Origin: Eubacteriales bacterium
Lineage (GTDB): Bacteria > Bacillota_A > Clostridia > Christensenellales > Aristaeellaceae
Assembly (NCBI GenBank): GCA_028692205.1
Contig: JAQUXV010000042.1
Span: 1-12,883, forward strand
Direction of reading: 5' to 3'
Length of the DNA stretch: 12,883 nt
The translations under genes and the position numbers were made by a program. The notes beneath the pieces are model-generated. The model ran no database searches. It had not been told where the DNA came from and worked only from the letters and a program-made list of their open reading frames with translations. Position 1 is the first letter of the stretch; every line of letters begins with the position of its first letter. Of this stretch, positions 1-6,350 are shown piece by piece.

Positions 1-290
1 CGCCCAAAGCGCCTGGGCTTAAGGTGCCGCATATGGGCTGGAACAGTTTGGACATCCGCAAACCCGCCGACCCGCTGATGGCGGGCGTTACGCAGGGCGA
101 TTACGTGTATTTCGTTCACAGCTTTTACGCCACGGACTGCGAGCCTTCGCTGGTCGCCACCGCCTCCTACGGGGTGGACGTCGCCGCGGTGGTGCGCAAC
201 GGGAATGTGTGCGGCACGCAGTTCCATCCCGAAAAGAGCGGCGAGGTAGGTTTACGCATCCTCGCCTCGTTTGCGAAGGAGGCGGTTTGA
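1..290 (+). CDS. hisH: Imidazole glycerol phosphate synthase glutaminase subunit, 3' part (partial)
   Basis: This is the C-terminal part of HisH, the glutamine amidotransferase that releases ammonia for HisF in histidine biosynthesis. The gene is cut by the left window edge; the reading frame is open from base 3 and stops with TGA at 288-290. Visible family hallmarks are the HMGWNSL segment near the left edge, the YFVHSFYA strand, and the QFHPEKSG motif that carries the His and Glu of the class I glutaminase Cys-His-Glu triad. The nucleophilic Cys lies upstream, outside the window. The stop codon overlaps the hisA start by one base (TGATG), consistent with translational coupling. Identification is confident from the motifs and from the his gene order that follows. 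Confidence 0.95.
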   Translation, partial: PKAPGLKVPHMGWNSLDIRKPADPLMAGVTQGDYVYFVHSFYATDCEPSLVATASYGVDVAAVVRNGNVCGTQFHPEKSGEVGLRILASFAKEAV

Positions 291-1018
291 TGCTGGTATT
301 TCCTGCGATTGACCTGCGCGAAGGGCACGTGGTACGCCTGACGCAGGGAGATTACGACCGGATGACCGTTTATTCCGGCGACCCGGTGGAAACGGCCGGG
401 GATTTCGTGAAAGCGGGCGCGAGCTGCCTGCACGTTGTGGATCTGGACGGTGCGAAGGACGGCAGCCCCCAAAACCGCGCCGCCATCGCAAGGCTGTGCA
501 AACAGCCGCTTTTCGTACAGGTGGGCGGTGGGATACGCACGCAGGCGGACATTGAACAGGCGCTTACGCTGGGTGTGGACCGTGTGATTCTGGGCACCGT
601 GGCCGTGGAGGATTTTGCCTTCACCACCCGCATGGCGAAACGGTACGGCGATAAGCTCGCCGTGGGCGTGGACGCGCGGGGCGGGTTTGTGGCCATCCAC
701 GGCTGGCAGAAGATCACCGATCAGCCCAGCTTTGATTTTTGCCGGAAGCTTGCGGATGTGGGCATCCACACCGTTATTTACACCGATATTGCCCGCGATG
801 GCCTGCAGGCGGGCACAAACCTTGAAGCGTACCGGAAGCTGCAAACCATCGGCGGCCTGCAGGTGATCGCCTCGGGCGGCCTGACCTACGAGCAGGAAGT
901 CGCCGAGCTTCGCGATTTGGGCGTATACGGCGTCATCGTCGGCAAGGCGCTCTATACGGGCAGGCTGTCGCTGAGCCGCGTTCTTGCGATTGCCAAAGGG
1001 GAGGAAGAACCATGCTGA
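290..1018 (+). CDS. hisA: 1-(5-phosphoribosyl)-5-[(5-phosphoribosylamino)methylideneamino]imidazole-4-carboxamide isomerase
   Basis: HisA is the cytoplasmic (beta/alpha)8-barrel isomerase that opens the ribose ring of ProFAR to give PRFAR, the step before HisF/HisH. The ATG at 290 is chosen because it gives the canonical MLVFPAIDL beginning and has an AAGGAGG site at 276-282; an in-frame upstream ATG at 209 would add 27 residues unlike the family and lies inside hisH. The product has 242 residues, normal for HisA. Asp8 in PAIDLREG and Asp128 in VGVDARGG are the expected catalytic acid/base pair. The phosphate-binding segments VGGGIR (about 79-83) and SGGL are also visible. It overlaps hisF by seven bases, so the two barrels are probably translated in tandem. 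Confidence 0.97.
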   Translation: MLVFPAIDLREGHVVRLTQGDYDRMTVYSGDPVETAGDFVKAGASCLHVVDLDGAKDGSPQNRAAIARLCKQPLFVQVGGGIRTQADIEQALTLGVDRVILGTVAVEDFAFTTRMAKRYGDKLAVGVDARGGFVAIHGWQKITDQPSFDFCRKLADVGIHTVIYTDIARDGLQAGTNLEAYRKLQTIGGLQVIASGGLTYEQEVAELRDLGVYGVIVGKALYTGRLSLSRVLAIAKGEEEPC

Positions 1019-1767
1019 CCAAACGTATCATCCCCTGTCTGGACGTGCGCAACGGGCGTGTGGTGAAAGGTGTCAATTTCGAAGGTCTGCGCGACATCAA
1101 CGACCCCGTGACACTCGCCCGGTTTTACAACGATTCCGGCGCGGACGAGCTGGTGTTTTACGATATTACCGCCAGCTACGAGGGCCGCCCCCTGTTCGCC
1201 GACGCGCTGAAACGCGTGGCTGCGGAGGTGTTCATTCCCCTCACAGTAGGCGGAAGCATCAACGTGCTGGACGATTTTGACCGCGTGCTCAAGTGCGGCG
1301 CGGACAAAGTGAGCGTCAACAGCGGCGCCATCCGCAACCCCGCGCTGATCGGTGAAGCCGCCAAGCGGTACGGCGACCAGTGCGTCGTTCTCTCCATGGA
1401 CGTCAAGCGTGTCGACGGCGCTTTCCACGTGTTCGCCAAGGGCGGGCGCGAGGATACGGGCCGCGACGCCGTGGAGTGGGCCAAATACGGCGAGGACCAC
1501 GGCGCGGGCGAAATTGTGCTCAACTCCATCGATACCGACGGCGTGCGCGGCGGGTTTGACCTGGAAATGCTCACCGCCATCAGCGATGCCGTCAGCCTGC
1601 CGCTGATCGCATCGGGCGGTGCGGGCAAGCGCGAGGACTTTTTAGCCCTGTTCGGGCTTCCCCGCGTGGATGCCGGGCTGGCCGCGAGCATTTTCCATTC
1701 CCGTGAAGTGGACATCAAGGAACTGAAGCGCTATTTAAGCGACAACGGCGTACCTATGCGCCTGTAA
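1012..1767 (+). CDS. hisF: Imidazole glycerol phosphate synthase cyclase subunit
   Basis: HisF is the cyclase barrel that uses ammonia from HisH to convert PRFAR to imidazole glycerol phosphate and AICAR. The protein has 251 residues, the usual length, starting [12 protein letters not shown]. Asp11 ([12 protein letters not shown]) and Asp130 ([10 protein letters not shown]) match the catalytic pair known in this family. The ATG at 1012 sits inside the end of hisA and is preceded by a GGGGAGGAAG site. One mild variation is TVGGSI at about 79-83, where many homologues have TVGGGI; this is a glycine-rich phosphate-binding turn and Ser is plausible there. It lies between hisA and hisIE in the operon and partners with HisH. 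Confidence 0.97.
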   Translation: MLTKRIIPCLDVRNGRVVKGVNFEGLRDINDPVTLARFYNDSGADELVFYDITASYEGRPLFADALKRVAAEVFIPLTVGGSINVLDDFDRVLKCGADKVSVNSGAIRNPALIGEAAKRYGDQCVVLSMDVKRVDGAFHVFAKGGREDTGRDAVEWAKYGEDHGAGEIVLNSIDTDGVRGGFDLEMLTAISDAVSLPLIASGGAGKREDFLALFGLPRVDAGLAASIFHSREVDIKELKRYLSDNGVPMRL

Positions 1768-1781
1768 CGGAGGACGCGAAT

Positions 1782-2438
1782 ATGACATTTACGGATATCG
1801 AAGCCCAGTTAAAATTCGACGACAACGGATTGATCCCCGTGATCGTGCAGGATTATGTAACCCACGAGGTGCTTACGCTGGCCTACATGAACCGCGAAAG
1901 CCTGCAAATCAGCCTTGCCGAGGGACGCACCTGCTTCTGGAGCCGCAGCCGCAAATGCCTGTGGCGAAAGGGTGAAACCAGCGGCAACACGCAAACGATC
2001 GTCGCTCTGCGCGCGGATTGCGACGGTGACGCGCTGGTCGCCGAGGTGCAAAAAAAAGGCCCCGCCTGCCACACCGGCGCGGAGAGCTGTTTCTTTAACG
2101 ACCTCTACGAGGATGAGACCGTCAAACCGTTCTCCCTCGCGGCGCTGATGGCGCTGATTGAGGGCCGCAAAAGCAACCCGCAGGACGGTAGCTACACCAC
2201 CTACCTGTTCCAGAAGGGGATGGATAAAATCCTCAAAAAGGTCGGCGAGGAATCCACCGAGGTCATCATCGCGGGCGCGAAGGGCGACAAGGAAGAAACC
2301 GTCTATGAACTGGGCGACCTTACCTACCACGCCATGGTGCTGATGACCGAGATGGGCATCAGTCTGGAGGATGTGGTACGGGAGCTTGCCAAACGCCACG
2401 TGATCGACCACAAAGTGAAGCAGGAGCGTATGAAATGA
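1782..2438 (+). CDS. hisIE: Bifunctional phosphoribosyl-AMP cyclohydrolase / phosphoribosyl-ATP pyrophosphohydrolase
   Basis: This fused enzyme catalyses steps 2 and 3 of histidine synthesis: pyrophosphate removal from PR-ATP and ring opening of PR-AMP. Residues about 1-110 form the HisI domain, with [19 protein letters not shown] followed by the metal-binding cysteines Cys80 (DCDGDALV), Cys96 and Cys103 ([10 protein letters not shown]). Residues about 115-218 form the helical HisE domain, with the KVGEESTEV (153-161) and ELGDLTYH (176-183) acidic metal-binding motifs of the all-alpha NTP pyrophosphatase fold. Total length of 218 residues is typical of HisIE fusions. A GGAGG site at 1769-1773 precedes the ATG, and the stop overlaps the next gene's start (ATGA). 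A run of eight A's at about 2050-2057 encodes Gln-Lys-Lys and keeps the frame. Confidence 0.97.
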   Translation: MTFTDIEAQLKFDDNGLIPVIVQDYVTHEVLTLAYMNRESLQISLAEGRTCFWSRSRKCLWRKGETSGNTQTIVALRADCDGDALVAEVQKKGPACHTGAESCFFNDLYEDETVKPFSLAALMALIEGRKSNPQDGSYTTYLFQKGMDKILKKVGEESTEVIIAGAKGDKEETVYELGDLTYHAMVLMTEMGISLEDVVRELAKRHVIDHKVKQERMK

Positions 2439-3283
2439 GGTTCCTTTCCAACGCCCACACCCATACCCCCTATTGCGACGGCAAAAGCACCATTACGGAG
2501 CAGCTGGCCGCCGCGCAGGCGCTGGGTTTTGTAAGCCTTGGCTTCTCCGGCCATGCCATGCAGGGGTTCGACAGGGAATACTGCATGAGCGTGGAGGGCC
2601 AGCAGGCCTATTTTATCGAGCTTCGCGCACTCCAGCAGGCGCTTGCGGAACAGAAAAAAACGCCGAAGCTCTATGTGGGGCTGGAGCAGGACGCATTGGT
2701 ACCCGAGGCGCAGAAAGCGCAAAACCGGAAAGATTACGATTATCTGATTACCTCCACCCATTATTTCCCCGAGCCGATCGACGGCGCGTGGGTGGCGGTG
2801 GACGGCGTGCCGGAGCTGCTGGAGCGCTGCGTTGCCGAACAGTTCGGCGGCGACGCGCTCGCCATGGCGGAATCGTATTTCAAACGTCATGGCGAGGCTG
2901 TGGCGAAGGACCGGCCGGACATTATCGGCCATTTCGATCTGGTGCGCAAGTACGCAGCGCGGCTTCAGCTGGATACGGGCTGCGCGGAGTACCGTCGTAT
3001 AGCGCTTTCGGCGCTGGAACGTGCCAAACAGGGCTGCAATGTGCTGGAAGTCAACACCGGGGGCATCGCGCGCGGTTATGAAACCACGCCTTTCCCCGCT
3101 GGTTTCCTGCTGGATGCGTGGCGTGAACTGGGCGGCGAGATCACCCTCACGTCCGACTGCCATAACGCCCGCGATCTGGCCTGCGCATTCGAGCCGACGA
3201 TGGTCATGCTGAAGGCACGCGGGTTCAGGCGCGTGCTGATGCTTGGCACGGGCGAAGCGCTTTGGGATGAAGTGCTATTGTAA
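2435..3283 (+). CDS. hisK: Histidinol-phosphatase, PHP family (HisJ/HisK type)
   Basis: This 282-residue protein is a PHP-domain phosphoesterase, the type that hydrolyses histidinol phosphate to histidinol in Bacillota. Metal-ligand motifs of the PHP fold are all visible: [11 protein letters not shown] (His8, His10), GFSGHAM (His40), VGLEQD (Glu84), TSTHYF (His109), IIGHFDLV (His166) and LTSDCHN (Asp241, His243). It overlaps hisIE by four bases (ATGA) and has an AGGAG site at 2422-2426, so it is the last gene of the his operon; a terminator follows 30 bases later. The position directly after hisIE supports histidinol phosphatase over other PHP phosphoesterases. The symbol could equally be written hisJ, since naming differs among organisms. 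Confidence 0.92.
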   Translation: MRFLSNAHTHTPYCDGKSTITEQLAAAQALGFVSLGFSGHAMQGFDREYCMSVEGQQAYFIELRALQQALAEQKKTPKLYVGLEQDALVPEAQKAQNRKDYDYLITSTHYFPEPIDGAWVAVDGVPELLERCVAEQFGGDALAMAESYFKRHGEAVAKDRPDIIGHFDLVRKYAARLQLDTGCAEYRRIALSALERAKQGCNVLEVNTGGIARGYETTPFPAGFLLDAWRELGGEITLTSDCHNARDLACAFEPTMVMLKARGFRRVLMLGTGEALWDEVLL

Positions 3284-3312
3284 GCCGCCCTCAAGAACCA
3301 AATAAACATTTG

Positions 3313-3344
3313 CGGGCGTCCGGTAACTGCCGGACGCCCGTTTT
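3313..3344 (+). terminator. Rho-independent terminator of the his operon
   Basis: A perfect 11-bp GC-rich stem (CGGGCGTCCGG at 3313-3323 pairing with CCGGACGCCCG at 3330-3340) with a 6-base loop TAACTG is followed by TTTTC. It lies 30 bases after the histidinol phosphatase stop and 20 bases from the end of the convergent transporter gene. The short U tract favours the + direction. On the - strand the sequence after the stem is only modestly T-rich, so termination of the transporter transcript here is possible but weaker. Confidence 0.9.
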
Positions 3345-3363
3345 CATCCACCCATCCTCGTGC

Positions 3364-4320
3364 TCACTGTCCCGCATCCACCGGCTGCGCCGCTTTCGCC
3401 GCGCGCCCGTCGCGCCGCTCCATCCACAGGTATAAAAGCAGCCCGACAATGATGATGCAGCCGCCGATAAACGTATTGCGGGAGGGAACATCCCCCAGTA
3501 CCAGAAACACAATCAGCGGAGCGGTGATAACCGTTGTCAGCATTGCGGCGGAAACGGTGGGAGCCTTGAAATATTTCAGCGCCAGGTTGAGCATGGTGTG
3601 CCCCAACAGCGTCGCAAACACCGCCAGCCCCAGCGCCCACAGCAGGTTTTGTGGTTGAAAACCCGTAACCGGCGCATGGAAAAGCCATACGAAAACCATC
3701 ATCCACGCGAACGTGAAGCCGTATACGATGGAGGTATAGGTTTGTACGTCCAGTTCCGCGCGCGCCTTCCGGCCGCACAGGGTATACAGCGCCTGCAAAA
3801 ATGCCGCCACCAGCGCCAGCAGGTTGCCGGAAAGCTTTCCCGTGCTGCCGCCAAGGTTGCACACCACCACGCCGACCGTAGCGATCACCAGCCCCATCAG
3901 GGCGCTTCGGGAGGTTTTTTCATGCAGAAACAGCGAAGAAAAAGCCGCCGTCATCAGCAGATACGTCCCCCAGATGGCGGATGCAGCGAAAACGTCGGTG
4001 TTTTCCAACGCCAGCGCCCACGTGGTAAAGTGTACCGCCAGCAGCGTTCCGGCCAGCGCGCTGATCCAGAATCCGCTTCTGGATACATGGCGAAGGTTTT
4101 GGCGGTTTTGCCGGTTCAGGATCGTAAACGGAGCCATCAAAACCAACGTTACCCCCAGCCGAAGCGCGTTCACCCACAGGGGGTCCAGCCCCGTTGCGAA
4201 GGAAAGTTTATAAAAAAGCGAAGCAAACGAGGTGCCCAGAATACCGATGATCAACGCTGTCGCGCCGGTTTTGGACTGGTATTTGATCGCCGCTCCGCCT
4301 TCGGTATGGCTCGCATTCAT
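3364..4320 (-). CDS. EamA/DMT-family permease
   Basis: This 318-residue integral membrane protein has the pattern of the drug/metabolite transporter superfamily: about ten hydrophobic helices arranged as two EamA-like halves of five. The first half contains GTSFASLFYKLSF and LWVNALRLGVTLV, a typical EamA start with a conserved Arg in helix 2. The second half contains LGLAVFATLLGHTMLNLALKY and ends with LVLGDVPSRNTFIGGCIIIVGLLLY, the usual final-helix pair. A short basic tail follows. The ATG at 4320 has an AGGAGG site (CCTCCT at 4330-4335 on the + strand) at good spacing. It is a single-gene transcription unit convergent with the his operon and divergent from the lux-like operon. Substrate is not predictable; family members export amino acids, nucleotides or drugs. 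Confidence 0.9.
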   Translation of the reverse strand: MNASHTEGGAAIKYQSKTGATALIIGILGTSFASLFYKLSFATGLDPLWVNALRLGVTLVLMAPFTILNRQNRQNLRHVSRSGFWISALAGTLLAVHFTTWALALENTDVFAASAIWGTYLLMTAAFSSLFLHEKTSRSALMGLVIATVGVVVCNLGGSTGKLSGNLLALVAAFLQALYTLCGRKARAELDVQTYTSIVYGFTFAWMMVFVWLFHAPVTGFQPQNLLWALGLAVFATLLGHTMLNLALKYFKAPTVSAAMLTTVITAPLIVFLVLGDVPSRNTFIGGCIIIVGLLLYLWMERRDGRAAKAAQPVDAGQ

Positions 4321-4353
4321 TTAACGGCACCTCCTGCCCTGTATCCAACTGCA

Positions 4354-4383
4354 AGTATACTCCCGCCCGTTTCTCCCCGTCAA
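4354..4383 (-). promoter_or_regulatory. Promoter of the EamA transporter gene
   Basis: Read on the - strand, a TTGACG -35 box (4378-4383) and a TATACT -10 box (4354-4359) are separated by 18 bases. The -10 box lies 34 bases before the transporter start, leaving a short leader containing the AGGAGG site. Five of six bases match the consensus in each hexamer. Spacing and position fit a housekeeping-sigma promoter. Confidence 0.65.
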
Positions 4384-4487
4384 TGCGCAAACATCCTGCA
4401 ACTTATGCGGATTCTCCTCTCCCTGATGGTCTTCATTTCAGCTCTCCCGACAACTTATCATGCCTGGCACGCAAACCTCTTTCGTGT

Positions 4488-4528
4488 TTTTACAGCCGTC
4501 GGGCACAGGCAAGTCAACAGCTGTAAAA
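4488..4528. repeat. 9-bp perfect inverted repeat
   Basis: TTTTACAGC at 4488-4496 is exactly complementary to GCTGTAAAA at 4520-4528, with a 23-base spacer. A second hairpin, GGAACG-AGC-CGTTCC (4535-4549), follows seven bases later. The pair could form an RNA or DNA stem-loop, or be the trace of a small mobile element, but no flanking direct repeat was recognised. Confidence 0.5.
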
Positions 4529-4565
4529 TCCACTGGAACGAGCCGTTCCCGGAGCGCTGATATTT

Positions 4566-4587
4566 CCCTTTTTAAGGAGAAAAAGGG
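4566..4587. repeat. 8-bp hairpin with a Shine-Dalgarno-like loop
   Basis: CCCTTTTT (4566-4573) pairs exactly with AAAAAGGG (4580-4587) around a six-base loop AAGGAG. The loop sequence equals a ribosome binding site core, but no start codon with a credible reading frame follows at normal spacing. It may be an RNA structure or chance. Confidence 0.4.
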
Positions 4588-4734
4588 TAAACAGCGTCGC
4601 TTTCCGGCGGGCAGGTACGACGTTTTTCAATCGTTGAAAATCTTTATCCTGCCCTATCCCCGTTTTTGCGCAGTCTCGATAAGGATTGGGTTATCGTAAA
4701 ATCTACCCGGTAGCACACGGTTTTATCCAATTTC

Positions 4735-4747
4735 GTTACACCGTAAC
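4735..4747. promoter_or_regulatory. Candidate operator, GTTAC-N3-GTAAC
   Basis: A five-base inverted repeat with a three-base spacer (GTTAC ACC GTAAC) sits 16 bases upstream of the -35 box of the lux-like operon promoter. That is a plausible place for an activator or repressor. No second copy was noticed near the promoter and no regulator gene is in the window, so this is a weak call. Confidence 0.3.
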
Positions 4748-4763
4748 ATACCCCGCTCCTATA

Positions 4764-4793
4764 GTGACAAAACTTTGAAATTTATGCTATAAT
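4764..4793 (+). promoter_or_regulatory. Extended -10 promoter of the lux-like surface-modification operon
   Basis: The -10 hexamer is a perfect TATAAT (4788-4793) preceded by TGC, giving an extended -10 element. A GTGACA -35 box (4764-4769) lies 18 bases upstream, matching the consensus at five of six positions. Transcription would start near 4800, leaving a leader of about 33 bases before the ATG at 4833 that contains the AAGGAGG site. No other convincing promoter was seen in the operon down to the right edge, so this probably drives all eight genes. Confidence 0.75.
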
Positions 4794-4814
4794 TCTATTT
4801 TGGGAATGTATCGC

Positions 4815-4824
4815 GAAGGAGGGG
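4815..4824 (+). promoter_or_regulatory. Ribosome binding site deciding the start of the first membrane protein
   Basis: GAAGGAGGGG at 4815-4824 lies about 10 bases before the ATG at 4833. An alternative in-frame TTG at 4800 would place this site inside the coding sequence and would sit almost at the predicted transcription start, so the ATG at 4833 is preferred. Confidence 0.8.
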
Positions 4825-4832
4825 CACGCCGG

Positions 4833-6350
4833 ATGAAAACACAGCTATCCGCAACACGCGTCCCCCGCCGCACAATCCGGCTGCTTGCGTTTCTCTGTGT
4901 GCTGATGCTCGCAGCCAGCACGCTGCCCCTGTACGCAATCGCTTTTCAGAATCACCCTTATTACGATGATTTTGGTTTTTCGCGGTCCGTACACGATGTT
5001 TGGGCGGCTACCCACAGCATCGGGCAGGTGCTTCGCACCGCGTGGGCAAGCGCGCAAACCGTGCGCGCAACGTGGCAGGGCACCTATACGGGCACCCTTC
5101 TGAGCAATTTACAGCCGGGTGTGTTCTCCGAAAGCCTGTACTGGGTTACAACCTTTTTATTGCTGACGGCTTTTCTGCTTTGTTTCGGTTTTTTCTTCCA
5201 TACCGTTTTTCGCAAACTGTTCGGCGCGGCGCGTGCCGAAGCGGTTTGTATTTCTTCGCTTTTGCTTTTTCTGATGACACAGTTCCTGCCCGCGGTAAAC
5301 GAATCCTTTTACTGGTTCAACGGGGGCATCGGCAACACGTTTATCTATTCGCTGCTGGCGCTGGCCATTGCACTGCTCATCCGGCTTTCGACAGCCAAAC
5401 GCGGCGCACCGTGGTTGATCGCGGCGCTGCTCCCGCTGGTTACGCTGCTGGGCGGCGGCAGCTACGGCGGCGGCCTTTTCGGGATTTTGCTTTTCATGCT
5501 GGCTTCTGTTTTCATGTTTATAAAACGCAATCGGTATCGCTACGTTTATGCGGGGCTCACGGTGTGGTTCCTGCTGTGCTTCATGTACAGCATTTCGGCC
5601 CCGGGGAACGATGTGCGCGCGGCGATCATCAGCGCGCATCCTTCGGCTGTCAAATCGGTTTTACAGGCGCTTTACTACGGCGTGGCGCTGATGGGCAATT
5701 ATGCAACGCTGCCTGTGCTCGCCGTCGGGCTGATGCTTTCGCCGCTGCTTTTGCGGGTGGCGAAAGAGAGCCGTTTTCATTTCGAGCATCCGGTATGGGT
5801 ATTGCTCGCGGGCGTGTGCCTCTTCTGCGCGCAGCTCACACCGCCGCTGTATTCCGGCGTGTTTCTGGGCGGCGGGCGCATCGCCGATACGTACTATTTC
5901 AGCTTCATCACTCTGTTCTTCCTGTATGAAACCTACCTACTGGGCTTTCTCGCCCGCCGTCGGGCGCGCCTCGGCAAACCTTCGCTTTTCTCCGGGGCCC
6001 ACGTGCGCCACAGCTTGGCGCTGGCCGGAATCTGCTTGTTCCTGCTCGGGTGTGCGGGTTATAAGCCCAATGGCGAAACGCTTTACGGCCCCATGAATAT
6101 GGCGGGCGGCAGCGCGGCGCTTTCCATCGTCACGGGCGAGGCGGCGCAGTATGATCGTGAAATGACGGCGCGTGAAGCCCTGCTGAACGACGCTTCCCAG
6201 CCGGTTGTCACGCTGGCCCCGCTAACAACGGTTCCAGACGTGTTTATGGACGATCTGCTCTCGCCCGACGCGGTTTACGACGTGACCCCCGTACTTTGCG
6301 CCTATTACCATAAGGACGCGATTCTTATACAGGGGGGTGCCGCGCAATGA
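4833..6350 (+). CDS. Polytopic membrane protein, GT-C-like (DUF6056-type), copy 1
   Basis: This 505-residue protein has a first helix at about 15-37, then a loop with adjacent acidic residues Asp45-Asp46 (YYDDFGFS), and about ten further hydrophobic segments. Conserved-looking blocks are ATWQGTYTG (79-87) followed by SNLQPGVF, ESFYWFNGG (157-165), SAPGND (255-260), GRIADTYYF (348-356) and, after the last helix, YGPMNMAGGSA (418-428) in a C-terminal tail of about 95 residues. An acidic pair in the first outer loop of a large multi-helix protein is the hallmark of GT-C glycosyltransferases, which use polyprenyl-phosphate sugars; the layout resembles DUF6056-type proteins. That function is an inference, not shown. 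It is first in its operon and overlaps its paralogue by four bases. Confidence 0.85.
   Translation: MKTQLSATRVPRRTIRLLAFLCVLMLAASTLPLYAIAFQNHPYYDDFGFSRSVHDVWAATHSIGQVLRTAWASAQTVRATWQGTYTGTLLSNLQPGVFSESLYWVTTFLLLTAFLLCFGFFFHTVFRKLFGAARAEAVCISSLLLFLMTQFLPAVNESFYWFNGGIGNTFIYSLLALAIALLIRLSTAKRGAPWLIAALLPLVTLLGGGSYGGGLFGILLFMLASVFMFIKRNRYRYVYAGLTVWFLLCFMYSISAPGNDVRAAIISAHPSAVKSVLQALYYGVALMGNYATLPVLAVGLMLSPLLLRVAKESRFHFEHPVWVLLAGVCLFCAQLTPPLYSGVFLGGGRIADTYYFSFITLFFLYETYLLGFLARRRARLGKPSLFSGAHVRHSLALAGICLFLLGCAGYKPNGETLYGPMNMAGGSAALSIVTGEAAQYDREMTAREALLNDASQPVVTLAPLTTVPDVFMDDLLSPDAVYDVTPVLCAYYHKDAILIQGGAAQ

Larger units (their letters stand above)
4384..4763. other. Divergent intergenic region with clustered inverted repeats, no convincing gene
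   Basis: This stretch of about 380 bases lies between two divergent transcription units. Translations of the open frames crossing it show no ribosome binding site, no recognisable domain and no gene-like composition. It becomes clearly more AT-rich than the flanking genes towards the right. It contains several exact inverted repeats: TTTTACAGC/GCTGTAAAA (4488-4496, 4520-4528), GGAACG/CGTTCC (4535-4549), CCCTTTTT/AAAAAGGG (4566-4587), TTTTCAA/TTGAAAA (4624-4640), CGATAA/TTATCG (4677-4696) and GTTAC/GTAAC (4735-4747). Some may be operators or RNA hairpins, and some may be chance. No transposase remnant was recognised. Confidence 0.6.

Noticed and set aside
2050..2057. Run of eight A's in hisIE as a programmed frameshift site
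   Set aside because: The frame is continuous through both domains and the fused enzyme is normal; no stimulatory structure or alternative product was recognised.
4488..4549. Inverted repeats as ends of an insertion sequence or MITE
   Set aside because: No flanking target duplication, second copy or transposase remnant was found in the window.
3598..4560. Long + strand open frame opposite the EamA transporter
   Set aside because: Its translation is very rich in Gln and Arg with no hydrophobic core or domain, whereas the - strand gives a typical ten-helix transporter.
4460..4699. Small + strand open frame of 79 codons in the intergenic region, containing a GTGKS-like string
   Set aside because: There is no ribosome binding site, and the P-loop-like string is not backed by a fold-compatible length; the frame crosses several inverted repeats and is probably chance.
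4800..4832. TTG start that would lengthen the first membrane protein by 11 residues
   Set aside because: It coincides with the predicted transcription start and would place the AAGGAGG site inside the gene.
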